Numbered from the stretch's first letter, positions 33,456 to 42,639 are shown. The stretch is 64,000 bases of DNA from Hymenobacter citatus (GCF_014333615.1 NZ_JACSCY010000018.1:1-64000), one strand, 5' to 3'. The notes: a model not told the origin generated them from the sequence alone. Made by a program: numbers and translations.

Positions 33456-36299
33456 ATGAAAAAGTCTCTTCTCGCATTACTAACTGTCGCTGCGCTGCAC
33501 CAAGTACAGGCCCAAGCCCCAAAGTGGCCTGACATCACGCAGCAGCACAAGCCCTGGACGCGCTGGTGGTGGGAAGGAAGCGCCGTGAACGAGCAGGACC
33601 TCACGCGCCTGCTCACGCAGTACCAACAGGCGGGGTTGGGCGGCATGGAAATCACCACCATTTATGGGGTGAAGGGTGCAGAAAAACAATTCATCGACTT
33701 TCTGTCGCCGCAGTGGGCAGACCGACTGACGTACACATTGCGCGAGGCCAAGCGCCTGGGGTTGGGTATTGATATGGCGCAGGCCTCAGGGTGGCCGTTT
33801 GGCGGGCCGTGGGTGACACCCGACGACGCCTGCAAATATGTGGTCTGCCAGACCTATACCGTGCCCGGCGGCGGGCAGCTTGCCGAGCCGGTGCGCTACG
33901 TGCAGAAGCCCATTATGCGCGCCGTGGGCCAGCCCATGGACCTCAAGCAAATGGCCCAACCCGTGGCGAAAAACCCCGATTTGCAGCTGCATGCCTTCGA
34001 CCAGGTGCGCTTCGAGCGGCCGCTACCCTTGCAGGCGCTCATGGCCTACGGGGCCAATGGCAAGGTGCTAGACCTCACCAGCAAGGTAGGTGCCGATGGT
34101 CAGCTGAACTGGACCGCACCAACCGGCAGCGCCTGGACGCTCTACGCCGTATTCGAGGGCTGGCACGGCAAGCAGGTGGAGCGCGCCGGCCCCGGCGGGG
34201 AGGGCGACGTGGTAGACCACTTCTCCAAACAAGCCACCGAAGACTACCTCAAACCCTTCGACGCTGCCTTTAAGGAAAAGGATATCAGCTACTTGCGCGC
34301 TTTCTTCAACGATTCCTACGAGGTAGACGACGCGCAGGGCGAGGCCAACTGGACGCCGCGCATGTTTCAGGAGTTTGAAAAGCGCCGCGGCTACGACCTG
34401 CGTCAGCACCTGCCGGCCCTGTTCAGCCAGGAGGCCGACAACGACCAGCACCGGCGCGTGCTCAGCGACTTCCGCGAAACCGTGTCGGAGCTGCTGCTCG
34501 AAAACTACACCCAAACCTGGCACGATTGGGCCAAAACCCACAACGCGCTGATTCGCAACCAGGCGCACGGCTCGCCGGCCAACATCCTCGACCTCTACGC
34601 CGCCACCGACATTCCGGAGACGGAGGGCGAAGACCTGCTGCGCATCAAGTTTGCCTCCTCGGCGGCGCACGTGGCGGGCAAACCGCTCACCTCGGCCGAA
34701 ACCGCTACCTGGGAAAACGACCACTTTCTGTCGAAGCTCTCCGACGTGAAAAAGGCCGTGGACCGGATGCTGCTCGGCGGCGTCAACCACATCTTCTACC
34801 ACGGCACCAACTACTCGCCCCAGGCCGCCGCGTGGCCCGGTTGGATGTTTTACGCGGCCGTGCACTTCAACCCCAACAACTCCTTCTGGCCCGATTTCGG
34901 GCAGCTGAACCGCTACGCTGCGCACTGCCAGAGCTTCCTGCAAGCCGGCCAAGCCGCCAACGACGTGCTGGTGTACCTGCCCATCTACGACGCCTACCAG
35001 CGCCCCGGCAAGGTGCTGCTCCAGCACTTCGACGGCATCGAGCACGGCTTCAAAGGCATGCCGGTAGGGGCCACGGGCGAGGAGCTGCTGAAACGTGGCT
35101 ACGGCTTCGATTTCATTTCCGATAAGCAATTGCTGGGCGTGAAAACGGCCGGCCGCGCCCTGCAAACCGGCGGCACCACCTACCAAACCATCCTGGTGCC
35201 CGCAGCCCACACCATGCCCGAAGCCACGCTGGCCCAGCTCCTGCACCTGGCCCACGAGGGCGCCACGGTAGTGTTCCAGGGCCAACTGCCTACCGATGTA
35301 AACGGCCTCCACGACCTCAAAAAGCGCCGCAAAGCGTTTCAAAAGCAACTGAAAACGTTGAAGCTACAGGCTGCGTCTGGCGGCGGGCAGCGCGCTACCC
35401 TCGGTAAAGGCACGGTGCTGGTAGGCACCGATGTAGACCAGCTCCTAACGGCCGTCGGCGTGCGCCGCGAAACCATGGTGGACCAGGGCCTGGAATTTGT
35501 ACGCCGCCGCCACGCCACCGGGCACTATTACTTCGTGACGAACTGGGGCGAGAAGGCCGTGGCGGGCTGGGTGCCGCTGCACACCGCCGCCCAAACCGCG
35601 GCCCTCTACAACCCCATGACCGAGCAGCTGGGCCTGGCTGCCGTACGCAACGCCACACCAAACGGGGCCGAAGTATACGTGCAATTGGCCCCCGGCGAGT
35701 CGTGCATTCTAGAAACCAGCACCAATGCCCTCACCGGCCCGACCTACGCCTACCCCCGGCCCACTGGTCCGGCCCAGCCGCTGGCGGGGCCCTGGCAGGT
35801 GCGCTTCACGGCGGGCGGCCCTACACTGCCTGCTTCGCAACGGCTCAGTCAGCTAACGTCCTGGACGGATTTCGGCGGCGAGGCCGGCCGGCAGTTTTCG
35901 GGCACGGCGGCCTACACGGCCACGTTTGCTGCTCCGGCTGCTGCCGCCGATGGCTGGCTGCTCGATTTGGGTAGGGTAGGGGAAAGCGCCAGCGTGCAGC
36001 TCAACGGGGAGCCGCTGGGTACTCTTTTAGGCCCTGTTTATCAAGTATTTATTCCGAAGGCAAAGCTCCGGATCAGCAACACGCTCACCGTCAACGTCAG
36101 CAATGGCATGGCCAACCGTATCATCGGTATGGACCAGGCCGGCCAGCAGTACCGCATTTTCTACAACACCAACTTCCCCGCCAAGCTCAAGGAAAACCGC
36201 GGCCCCAATGGCCTGTTCACCACGGCCGGCTGGCAGCCCCAGCCTTCGGGTCTGCTCGGCCCGGTCACGCTCACGCCGGTGTCAAACCAGGCACCGTAA
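33456..36299 (+). CDS. Alpha-L-rhamnosidase, GH106 family
   Basis: Removes terminal L-rhamnose from rhamnogalacturonan or related glycans. The 947-residue exported protein has a signal peptide (MKKSLLALLTVAALHQVQAQ). The N-terminal part has the GH106 blocks TRWWWEGSAV, GLGGMEITTIYGVKG and IDMAQASGWPFGGPW; SAETATWENDHFLSKL and the C-terminal galactose-binding-like beta domain (WLLDLGRVGESASVQLNG) complete the usual layout. Secretion with PL22, GH105 and a GH43-like protein in one operon supports pectin side-chain and backbone work; released rhamnose would enter through RhaT. Confidence 0.93.
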   Translation: MKKSLLALLTVAALHQVQAQAPKWPDITQQHKPWTRWWWEGSAVNEQDLTRLLTQYQQAGLGGMEITTIYGVKGAEKQFIDFLSPQWADRLTYTLREAKRLGLGIDMAQASGWPFGGPWVTPDDACKYVVCQTYTVPGGGQLAEPVRYVQKPIMRAVGQPMDLKQMAQPVAKNPDLQLHAFDQVRFERPLPLQALMAYGANGKVLDLTSKVGADGQLNWTAPTGSAWTLYAVFEGWHGKQVERAGPGGEGDVVDHFSKQATEDYLKPFDAAFKEKDISYLRAFFNDSYEVDDAQGEANWTPRMFQEFEKRRGYDLRQHLPALFSQEADNDQHRRVLSDFRETVSELLLENYTQTWHDWAKTHNALIRNQAHGSPANILDLYAATDIPETEGEDLLRIKFASSAAHVAGKPLTSAETATWENDHFLSKLSDVKKAVDRMLLGGVNHIFYHGTNYSPQAAAWPGWMFYAAVHFNPNNSFWPDFGQLNRYAAHCQSFLQAGQAANDVLVYLPIYDAYQRPGKVLLQHFDGIEHGFKGMPVGATGEELLKRGYGFDFISDKQLLGVKTAGRALQTGGTTYQTILVPAAHTMPEATLAQLLHLAHEGATVVFQGQLPTDVNGLHDLKKRRKAFQKQLKTLKLQAASGGGQRATLGKGTVLVGTDVDQLLTAVGVRRETMVDQGLEFVRRRHATGHYYFVTNWGEKAVAGWVPLHTAAQTAALYNPMTEQLGLAAVRNATPNGAEVYVQLAPGESCILETSTNALTGPTYAYPRPTGPAQPLAGPWQVRFTAGGPTLPASQRLSQLTSWTDFGGEAGRQFSGTAAYTATFAAPAAAADGWLLDLGRVGESASVQLNGEPLGTLLGPVYQVFIPKAKLRISNTLTVNVSNGMANRIIGMDQAGQQYRIFYNTNFPAKLKENRGPNGLFTTAGWQPQPSGLLGPVTLTPVSNQAP

Positions 36300-36322
36300 C
36301 CTCACGCCAGAACAAACAGCCC

Positions 36323-37399
36323 ATGCCAACCCGCCGCCACTTCCTGACCACGCTTGCCCTCGCGCCGCTGGCGCGGGCGTTTGCCGGCCGGCTGCTCGAC
36401 GCGCCTACCTACCCCAAAAGTGCTTTCGCCAGGTTCAGCAAGCACCTAAAGCCCATGAGTAGAGCGCTGGAAATGGAGGGCTACTACGTGTGGTGCAACA
36501 GCCCGATTTACGGCCCCGATGGCAAGGTGCACGTCTTTTTCTCGCGCTGGGAGGCCAAAAAAGGTATGAGCGGCTGGATCAACGGGTCGGAAATAGCCCG
36601 CGCCGTGGCCGACTCGCCCGCGGGGCCGTTTGTGTATCAGGAAACCGTTCTGTCCCCGCGTGGCCCCGGCTTTTGGGATGCCACCACCTGTCACAACCCC
36701 GCCATTCACTACGTGGATGGGCAGTATTGCCTGTTTTTCATGGGCAACAGCAACGGCAAAACCAACACCAAGCGCATCGGGCTGGCTACCGCGCCTACCC
36801 TCGCCGGCCCCTGGACCCGCCCCGATGAGCCCCTGCTGCTGCCCGGCCCCGCCGGCGCCTGGGACGACCACTGCACCACCAACCCGGCCTTCGTGCAGTA
36901 CGAGGGGAAATACTGGCTCTACTACAAATCGTGGAACACGGCGGAGTACGAAACCTCGACGGACCCTACCATCCGAGGCAACCGCAAGTACGGCTTGGCC
37001 GTGGCCGACCAGCTGCACGGCCCCTACGTGAAATACGTCGGCAACCCCGTTATCGACTTTTCGGGGCAGGGGCACAACAAGCAGTTTGAGGATGCCTTTG
37101 TGTGGCACCAGCACAGCCGCTTCAACCTGCTGGCCCGCGACATGGGCGTGTACAGCCATGAGGTGGGCCTCTACCTCGAATCGAAAGACGGCAAGGCCTG
37201 GACCTACCCCAAAATTGCCTTCCTACCCCTGCGCGACTACGGCGTGCAGGAGCCGCCCGCGCCGCCCAAACTCAAGCGCTACGGCCGCCTGGAGCGCCCC
37301 CAGCTGCTGCTGCGCAACGGCAAGCCCGAGTACATGTTTTGCGCCTCACAGGGCGGCCAGCACATGACGGCCTCGGGATTTGTGTTCAAAATCACTTGA
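36323..37399 (+). CDS. GH43-like five-bladed beta-propeller glycosidase, Tat or Sec exported
   Basis: Predicted secreted glycosidase of 358 residues. The N-terminus (MPTRRHFLTTLALAPLARAF) looks like a twin-arginine leader. The body shows repeated propeller strands with YYVWCNSPIYGPDGKVHVFF, SPRGPGFWDATTCHNPAI, WDDHCTTNPAFVQYEGKYW and FEDAFVWHQHSRFNLLARD, typical of the GH43/GH32/GH68 superfamily with acidic residues at blade starts. I cannot place it in a numbered family. It lies 23 bp after GH106 and 72 bp before rhaM, so a rhamnogalacturonan substrate is likely. Confidence 0.72.
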   Translation: MPTRRHFLTTLALAPLARAFAGRLLDAPTYPKSAFARFSKHLKPMSRALEMEGYYVWCNSPIYGPDGKVHVFFSRWEAKKGMSGWINGSEIARAVADSPAGPFVYQETVLSPRGPGFWDATTCHNPAIHYVDGQYCLFFMGNSNGKTNTKRIGLATAPTLAGPWTRPDEPLLLPGPAGAWDDHCTTNPAFVQYEGKYWLYYKSWNTAEYETSTDPTIRGNRKYGLAVADQLHGPYVKYVGNPVIDFSGQGHNKQFEDAFVWHQHSRFNLLARDMGVYSHEVGLYLESKDGKAWTYPKIAFLPLRDYGVQEPPAPPKLKRYGRLERPQLLLRNGKPEYMFCASQGGQHMTASGFVFKIT

Positions 37400-37471
37400 C
37401 AACCCTACCTGAACTACGTTGCGGAATAGCTGCGTAGCCACTTTCTACTGCATCCTCACCCACTACCCTAC

Positions 37472-37789
37472 ATGGAAGAAATAGCCTTTACGATGCAGCT
37501 GAAGCCCGGCGTGGAAGCCGAATACCAGCGCCGCCACGATGCCATCTGGCCCGAACTGTCGGAGGCACTTGTGGCGGCCGGTGTCCGTGACTACGCCATC
37601 TATCTGCACCGGGAAAGCGGGCTGCTGTTTGCCGTGCAGCGGCGCCTACCCAGCCACACCACCGACGCCCTGCCCGGTCTACCCATCATGCAGAAATGGT
37701 GGGCCTACATGGCCGATCTGATGGAAACCAACCCCGACAACTCGCCCGCAGTAACGCCCCTGCCGTGTGTATTTCGGCTTACATCTTAG
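37472..37789 (+). CDS. rhaM: L-rhamnose mutarotase
   Basis: Interconverts alpha and beta anomers of L-rhamnose so that the isomerase is supplied with its preferred form. The 105-residue ferredoxin-like protein matches E. coli RhaM closely at EYQRRHDAIWPEL (Tyr18, His22), DYAIYLHRESGLLFA and KWWAYMADLM followed by NPDNSP. It is cytoplasmic, with no signal. Last gene of the PL22-GH105-GH106-GH43-like run. Confidence 0.96.
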   Translation: MEEIAFTMQLKPGVEAEYQRRHDAIWPELSEALVAAGVRDYAIYLHRESGLLFAVQRRLPSHTTDALPGLPIMQKWWAYMADLMETNPDNSPAVTPLPCVFRLTS

Positions 37790-37818
37790 ACTTATTCCTG
37801 AACAATTAAGAATCGAAA

Positions 37819-37927
37819 AAAACGTCTGTCATGCTGAGCTTGTCGAAGCATCTCGCGTGCTGATGTTGGATACTATCTTTCATCAGCACACGAGATGCTT
37901 CGACAAGCTCAGCATGACAGACGTTTT
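37819..37927. repeat. Type-I inverted repeat downstream of rhaM
   Basis: Arms of about 47 bp, from AAAACGTCTGTCATGCTGAG (37819) to CTCAGCATGACAGACGTTTT (37927), carry one mismatch (CGCG versus CACG in the complement). It occupies the start of the 350-bp gap before the GH28 gene; the rest of the gap holds the shared rhamnose-locus promoter at 37966. Confidence 0.85.
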
Positions 37928-37965
37928 CGCGTAGATTTTAATTTGGGAACAAGTCTCTTAAGTAA

Positions 37966-38010
37966 CAGGAGAGTGCGGGAGGGTAGGGCCAGAGAAAAGA
38001 TGCAGCTTTG
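37966..38010 (+). promoter_or_regulatory. Rhamnose-locus promoter with CAGGAG direct repeat (site A, GH28-SDR)
   Basis: CAGGAG at 37966 and CGGGAG at 37976 form a direct repeat with a 10-bp period. TAGG occupies the TTTG position (37984-37987), then 15 nt, then CAGCTTTG (38003-38010), close to the Bacteroidota -7 consensus TAnnTTTG. The layout is in the same phase as sites B to E. Confidence 0.65.
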
Positions 38011-38140
38011 AAGTAGGCTACTTTACAAACAAAGGCGTGGCTGGATGCCGGTGCTGCGGCCGTGGGAATCCGTCGTGCTACTTTCCCAGCCATGCGCTTT
38101 GTTGCCTGCCTATTCTCTCGCTTCCCAACTCCCCACCCGT

Positions 38141-39553
38141 ATGAAACTGCTGCTCTCGTTGCTGCTGCCGCTGCTGGCCTGGCAGCCTGCTCCCTCATCG
38201 GCTCCCGCCACTGACCCTGCCTGGGTGCAGGAGGTAGGCGCCAAAACGCAGCCCACGGCCAAAACCACTTTCCTGGTAACGAAATACGGCGCCGTGGCCG
38301 ATGGCAAAACCCTCAACACACAGGCTATTCAAAAGGCCATCGACGCGGCGGCTAAGAAAGGCGGCGTGGTCACGTTTGCGCCGGGCGAGTACCTCACGGG
38401 CTCTATTTTCCTGAAAAAAGGTGTGACGCTGAACATCCCCAAGGGCGTAACGCTGCTCGGTAGCCAGGACCTGAAAGACTACCCCGACATGCCCTCACGC
38501 ATTGCGGGGGTAGAAATGGTGTGGCCCGCTGCCCTCATCAATATTCTGGATCAGCAGAACGTGGCCATCACCGGCCAGGGCACCGTAGATGGGCAGGGCA
38601 AGCCCTTTTGGGATAAGTACTGGGCCATGCGCAAAGAATACGACGCCAAAGGCCTGCGCTGGATTATAGATTACGATGCCAAGCGTCCGCGCACATTGCT
38701 GGTGTCCAACTCATCCAACGTCACCCTGAAGGGCATCACCTTGCAGCGCGCCGGTTTCTGGACGGTGCACATTCTGTACTCCAACCACGTAACGGCCGAC
38801 GGCCTGGTGGTGCGCAACAACATCGGCGGCCACGGCCCCAGCACCGACGGCATCGATATCGACTCCAGCTCCCACGTGCTGGTGCAGAACTGCGACATCG
38901 ACTGCAACGACGACAACTTCTGCCTGAAGGCCGGCCGCGACTGGGACGGCCTGCGCGTGAATCGCCCCACCGAGTACGTGGTGATTCGGGACTGCGTGGC
39001 CGGGGCCGGCGACGGGCTGGTGACGTGTGGCTCCGAGACGTCGGGCGGTATCCGGCACGTGCTGGCCCGCAACCTCTCGGCCAAGGGCACCAAGTATGGC
39101 ATCCGGCTGAAATCGGCCACCAACCGCGGGGGCGTGGTGGAAGATATTATCGTAGAGGATATTACGATGGACGCCGTGCGCGTGCCCATCATCATGACCA
39201 TGAACTGGAACCCGGCCTACAGCTACTCCTCGCTGCCCGCCGGCTACACCGAGGCTACCCTACCCGAGCACTGGAAGAAGATGCTGGCTAAGGTGGAGCC
39301 CGAGCGTGGCACCCCGCACTTCCGCAACGTGCGCATCAGCAACCTGCGCGCTACCGGTGCTAAAGAGGCTATTTCGGCCGAAGGGCTGGCGGCGTCGGTG
39401 CTGGAGAATTTCACGCTGGAAAACGTGACCATCACCACCGAAACGGCCGGCAAAATTGACTTCGCCAAGGGCTGGCATATCAAAAACCTCGATATTACGG
39501 CCGAAGATCAGGAGCCCGTGGCCGTGCAAAACAGCACGGGCATGACATTTTAA
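38141..39553 (+). CDS. GH28 family polygalacturonase / rhamnogalacturonan hydrolase
   Basis: Exported right-handed beta-helix of 470 residues (signal peptide from the ATG at 38141). It starts the helix with VTKYGAVADGKTLNTQAIQK, typical of GH28. Catalytic blocks: STDGIDIDSS (the NTD site), CNDDNFCLKAGRD (the DD pair), and YGIRLKS (the RIK site). The block that usually reads Gly-His-Gly is GAGDGLVTCGSETSGG, so the supporting His is Asp here. This suggests a subfamily with altered specificity, perhaps exo-acting on rhamnogalacturonan. First gene of a two-gene unit with an SDR enzyme 9 bp downstream, driven by promoter site A. Confidence 0.9.
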   Translation: MKLLLSLLLPLLAWQPAPSSAPATDPAWVQEVGAKTQPTAKTTFLVTKYGAVADGKTLNTQAIQKAIDAAAKKGGVVTFAPGEYLTGSIFLKKGVTLNIPKGVTLLGSQDLKDYPDMPSRIAGVEMVWPAALINILDQQNVAITGQGTVDGQGKPFWDKYWAMRKEYDAKGLRWIIDYDAKRPRTLLVSNSSNVTLKGITLQRAGFWTVHILYSNHVTADGLVVRNNIGGHGPSTDGIDIDSSSHVLVQNCDIDCNDDNFCLKAGRDWDGLRVNRPTEYVVIRDCVAGAGDGLVTCGSETSGGIRHVLARNLSAKGTKYGIRLKSATNRGGVVEDIIVEDITMDAVRVPIIMTMNWNPAYSYSSLPAGYTEATLPEHWKKMLAKVEPERGTPHFRNVRISNLRATGAKEAISAEGLAASVLENFTLENVTITTETAGKIDFAKGWHIKNLDITAEDQEPVAVQNSTGMTF

Positions 39554-39562
39554 GAGGATTTC

Positions 39563-40327
39563 ATGTTTAGCTTACAAGGAAAAAGCGCCGTCATTACGGG
39601 CGGCGGTAGTGGTATTGGGCAGGCCATGTCTCAATTATTTGCCAAGCAAGGTGCCACGGTGCACATCATTGAATTGAATGAAGAAGCCGCCCGGCAAACC
39701 GTAGACACCATTACGCAGGCTGGCGGCCAGGCCCAGGCCCATCACCTCAATATCAGCCAGCAGGCGGAGGTAGTACGGGTGTTTCAGGAAATCGGTAAGA
39801 TTGATATTCTGGTGAATAACGCCGGCATTGCGCACGTAGGCAACGTGGAAAACACCGCCGAGGCCGACTTCGAGCGCGTGTATCAGGTGAACGTGAAAGG
39901 CGCTTACAATTGCCTATACGCTGCCCTACCCTTGATGAAAGCGCAGGGCGGCGGGGCCATTCTGAATCTGGCTTCCATCGCCGCCGTGGTGGGCATCTCC
40001 GACCGGTTTGCTTACTCCATGAGCAAGGGCGCCATCTTCGCCATGACGCTCTCCGTGGCCCGCGACTACCTAGACGCCGGTATCCGGTGCAACAGCATCT
40101 CGCCGGCCCGCGTGCACACGCCCTTCGTGGATGGCTTTATTGCCAAAAACTACGCTGGCCGCGAGGAGGAAATCTTCGAGAAGCTGTCGAAAAGCCAGCC
40201 CATCGGCCGCATGGGCAAGCCCGAGGAGGTAGCCGCCCTGGCCCTCTACCTCTGCTCCGACGAAGCCGGCTTCGTAACCGGCTGCGACTACCCGCTGGAC
40301 GGCGGCTTCATTAAGCTGAACAATTAA
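39563..40327 (+). CDS. Short-chain dehydrogenase/reductase (SDR)
   Basis: Classical NAD(P)-dependent SDR of 254 residues: TGGGSGIGQAM cofactor loop, NNAGIAH, catalytic Ser in ASIAAVVG, YSMSKGA (Tyr-x3-Lys), and SPARVHTPF. It starts 9 bp after the GH28 gene, so both share promoter site A. It resembles sugar or 2-keto-3-deoxy-sugar-acid dehydrogenases. In this locus it could act on a uronate- or rhamnose-derived intermediate, but the substrate cannot be fixed from sequence. Confidence 0.88.
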   Translation: MFSLQGKSAVITGGGSGIGQAMSQLFAKQGATVHIIELNEEAARQTVDTITQAGGQAQAHHLNISQQAEVVRVFQEIGKIDILVNNAGIAHVGNVENTAEADFERVYQVNVKGAYNCLYAALPLMKAQGGGAILNLASIAAVVGISDRFAYSMSKGAIFAMTLSVARDYLDAGIRCNSISPARVHTPFVDGFIAKNYAGREEEIFEKLSKSQPIGRMGKPEEVAALALYLCSDEAGFVTGCDYPLDGGFIKLNN

Positions 40328-40359
40328 AAAATTGTTTGCGTCAGCTGAAAAGGCTGCCG

Positions 40360-40455
40360 GAACGGTGTAGAGACGCAACCTTGCGTCTCGTCGGCCGCGC
40401 CGTTTGGGCGAAATCGTTCAACGACGAGACGCAAGGTTGCGTCTCTACACCGTTC
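40360..40455. repeat. Inverted repeat, GTAGAGACGCA family (copy 3)
   Basis: Perfect arms of about 34 bp, from GAACGGTGTAGAGACGCAAC (40360) to GTTGCGTCTCTACACCGTTC (40455), enclose 28 nt. It lies between the convergent SDR and lutC genes. Confidence 0.88.
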
Positions 40456-40503
40456 ACTAGTTGATGAAAACAACTTATAAAGGAGCGTCTTCGCTAGGGA
40501 GGG

Positions 40504-40537
40504 CGGGGTAGCGAGACCACAAAGTGCCGCTACCCCG
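40504..40537. terminator. Hairpin just past the lutC stop, possible terminator
   Basis: CGGGGTAGCG / CGCTACCCCG arms (10 bp, perfect) with a 14-nt loop lie 9 bp beyond the lutC stop. No clear T-run follows on the minus strand, so intrinsic termination is uncertain. Confidence 0.4.
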
Positions 40538-40546
40538 TTCTGCTAT

Positions 40547-41116
40547 TTATACCAGCAACACCACCATACTACGCGCCCCGTGCGCCCCAATCACCAACGA
40601 CTGCTCGATATCGGCCGTTTTGGACGGGCCGGCCAGGAACGTGCCGTAGCCACCCACCGAGGGCAGGCGGGCATAGGCCTGGTGCATGGTGGCTACCAGG
40701 TTGCGCCGGTCCAGCACCAGGGCCAGGTGCTGGGTAATCATGGGCAGGGCGCGGTGTAGCATGTTGGCCTCGGGCACCCAAATAGACCCGTTTTCGGCCA
40801 CGCCGAACTCGCCTTGCAGCACGGCCAGGTCCACGGCGGCCAGCACCTCGATGGGCGTTTGCGCGTCTACGGGCACGTTGGCTTCCGGCAGCAGGGGAGA
40901 GGCAATGCGGTAATCGGCCGGAAACAGCTGGTGAATCACTTCGGGCAGCCGGGCGGCATCGGTTACCTCCACCACCGTGCCGCCAATGCCCTGCACAATA
41001 CTGGTAAACTTCTCCACCGAATCATCGCCCTCAAACGACGGCACGGTAGGCAGCGGCAACTCATCGGGCTGGTTGGCCCGCACGGCGGCTAGTATTTTCT
41101 CGCGGGAAGAGGACAA
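40547..41116 (-). CDS. lutC: Lactate utilisation protein LutC (LldG)
   Basis: Subunit of the iron-sulfur L-lactate dehydrogenase LutABC, 189 residues. LutC family blocks VEVTDAARLPEV, VDLAVLQGEFGVAENGSIW and FLAGPSKTADIEQSLVIGAHG (split: FLAGPSKTADIEQ then LVIGAHGARS) are clear. It is the last gene of the leftward rhaI-rhaB-lutA-lutB-lutC run, separated from lutB by a 120-bp octamer hairpin. The complex oxidises lactate to pyruvate. Confidence 0.93.
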   Translation of the reverse strand: MSSSREKILAAVRANQPDELPLPTVPSFEGDDSVEKFTSIVQGIGGTVVEVTDAARLPEVIHQLFPADYRIASPLLPEANVPVDAQTPIEVLAAVDLAVLQGEFGVAENGSIWVPEANMLHRALPMITQHLALVLDRRNLVATMHQAYARLPSVGGYGTFLAGPSKTADIEQSLVIGAHGARSMVVLLV

Positions 41117-41236
41117 GAGGTGAAATTGTGAAGTTGTGAAATTGTGAGTATTGAAATTGTGAGGGGTGAGATGATTAATTTAATGTTCTGACCGCGCAGG
41201 TTGCATATTAGAACGTCAAACTCACCATCTCACTCC
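41117..41236. repeat. Octamer-repeat hairpin filling the lutB-lutC spacer
   Basis: Related to the element at 4512-4654. Octamers of the GTGAAATT kind lie at 41120-41170 and face CTCACCAT/CTCACAAT octamers at 41218-41254. On the minus strand the core words GTGAGTTTGACGT and AGAACAT are shared. The last codons of lutB (Met-Val-Lys-Leu-stop) are themselves written in the repeat. Confidence 0.8.
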
Positions 41237-42607
41237 TCACAATTTCACCATTTGCTGGGCGTACCACTCGCGGAAGCTTTGTTTGGGCGGCTCGGGTAGC
41301 TCGCGGGCAATGGCCCAGGGGTTGTAGCCCTTGCCGTGGGTGAGGCCGTGGGGTAGGAAACGCAGACCCTGGCGGGCCACTTTGCCGCCCAAACCATACA
41401 TGGCGGGCTTGGCCAGCACGCGGCTGAGCAGGCGCATGCTCCACTTCTTGCTGGCCGGAATTTCGCCCTCTTGTCCCAGCACCTGCCGCCACTTATACAA
41501 CTGGGTATGAATGTCGATTTTCACCGGGCACACGTCGGTGCAGGAGCCGCATAGCGTGCTGGCGAAGGGTAGGGAGGCGTGCTTGCGCATGTCGATGTTG
41601 GGCGACAGAATCGCGCCAATCGGCCCCGGAATGGTGAAATCGTAGGAGTGGCCGCCGCTGCGGCGGTACACCGGACAGGTGTTCATGCAGGCCCCGCACC
41701 GGATGCACTTCAGGGAGTTGCGGAAATCGGGGCGGCCGAGCTGCTTGGTGCGCCCGTTGTCCACAATCACCACGTGCAGCTCCTTGCCCTCGGCGGGTTT
41801 GCTGAAGTGCGACGTGTAGGTGGTGATGGGCTGGCCGGTGGCCGAGCGTGTGAGGATGCGCGTGAACACGCTCAGGTCGGAGAGGCGCGGAATCAGCTTT
41901 TCCATGCCCATGCAGGCAATGTGTACCTTGGCCAGGTTCACGCCCAGGTCGGCGTTGCCCTCGTTGGTGCACACCACCACCGAGCCGGTTTCGGCCACCG
42001 CGAAGTTCACGCCCGAAATGGCGACTTCGCTTACCAGAAACTTCTCGCGCAGGTGCTGGCGGGCGGTTTCGGTGAGCTGCTGCGGGTCGTTGTTGCCTTT
42101 TTCGGTGCCCAAGTGCAGGTGAAACGTGTCGCCGACATCCTCTTTTTTGAGGTGAATGGCGGGCAGCACCACGTGGCTCGGCGCCTCGTCGCGCAACTGG
42201 ATAATCCGCTCGCCCAGGTCGGTGTCTATCACGTCTACCCCGTGCTTGATGAGGTAGGGGTTGAGGTGGCATTCCTCCGTCAGCATGGACTTGCTCTTGA
42301 CCACGCGGGTGGCGCCGTGCTGCTGCAACAGGCCGAGCACAATCTGGTTGTGCTCGTGCGCGTCGGCGGCCCAGTGCACTTGCACGCCGTTGCGGCGGGC
42401 GTTTTCCTCGAACTGTTGCAGGTAGAAGTCCAGCCGGCTGAGGGTGTGGTCCTTAATATCGGAAGCCAGCTGGCGCAGCTCCTGAAACTCGGGCGTGGCG
42501 TACACGGCCTTGTCGCGCTTCTGGCGCACAAACCACAGGGTGGCGTCGTGCCAGGTGGTGCGCTCAGTGTCGAGCAGGAAGATATCAGAACGTTTGGAAT
42601 GACTCAC
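41237..42607 (-). CDS. lutB: Lactate utilisation iron-sulfur protein LutB (LldF)
   Basis: Large subunit of LutABC, 456 residues. The N-terminal LUD domain includes GVNFAVAETGSVVVCTNEGN; two [4Fe-4S] motifs follow (CIRCGACMNTCPVYRRSGG and CGSCTDVCPVKIDIH). The spacer to lutA is a GGTCCGACGCC-family repeat and the spacer to lutC an octamer hairpin. In this locus its lactate would come from rhamnose via RhaEW. Confidence 0.95.
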   Translation of the reverse strand: MSHSKRSDIFLLDTERTTWHDATLWFVRQKRDKAVYATPEFQELRQLASDIKDHTLSRLDFYLQQFEENARRNGVQVHWAADAHEHNQIVLGLLQQHGATRVVKSKSMLTEECHLNPYLIKHGVDVIDTDLGERIIQLRDEAPSHVVLPAIHLKKEDVGDTFHLHLGTEKGNNDPQQLTETARQHLREKFLVSEVAISGVNFAVAETGSVVVCTNEGNADLGVNLAKVHIACMGMEKLIPRLSDLSVFTRILTRSATGQPITTYTSHFSKPAEGKELHVVIVDNGRTKQLGRPDFRNSLKCIRCGACMNTCPVYRRSGGHSYDFTIPGPIGAILSPNIDMRKHASLPFASTLCGSCTDVCPVKIDIHTQLYKWRQVLGQEGEIPASKKWSMRLLSRVLAKPAMYGLGGKVARQGLRFLPHGLTHGKGYNPWAIARELPEPPKQSFREWYAQQMVKL

Positions 42608-42639
42608 AGGTGGGTAATGACTAGCGAATGGTAAACTGC

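Noticed and set aside
34068..35348. Minus-strand frame of 426 codons within the GH106 gene
   Set aside because: No recognisable fold, composition of a shadow frame, and complete overlap with a well-supported rhamnosidase.
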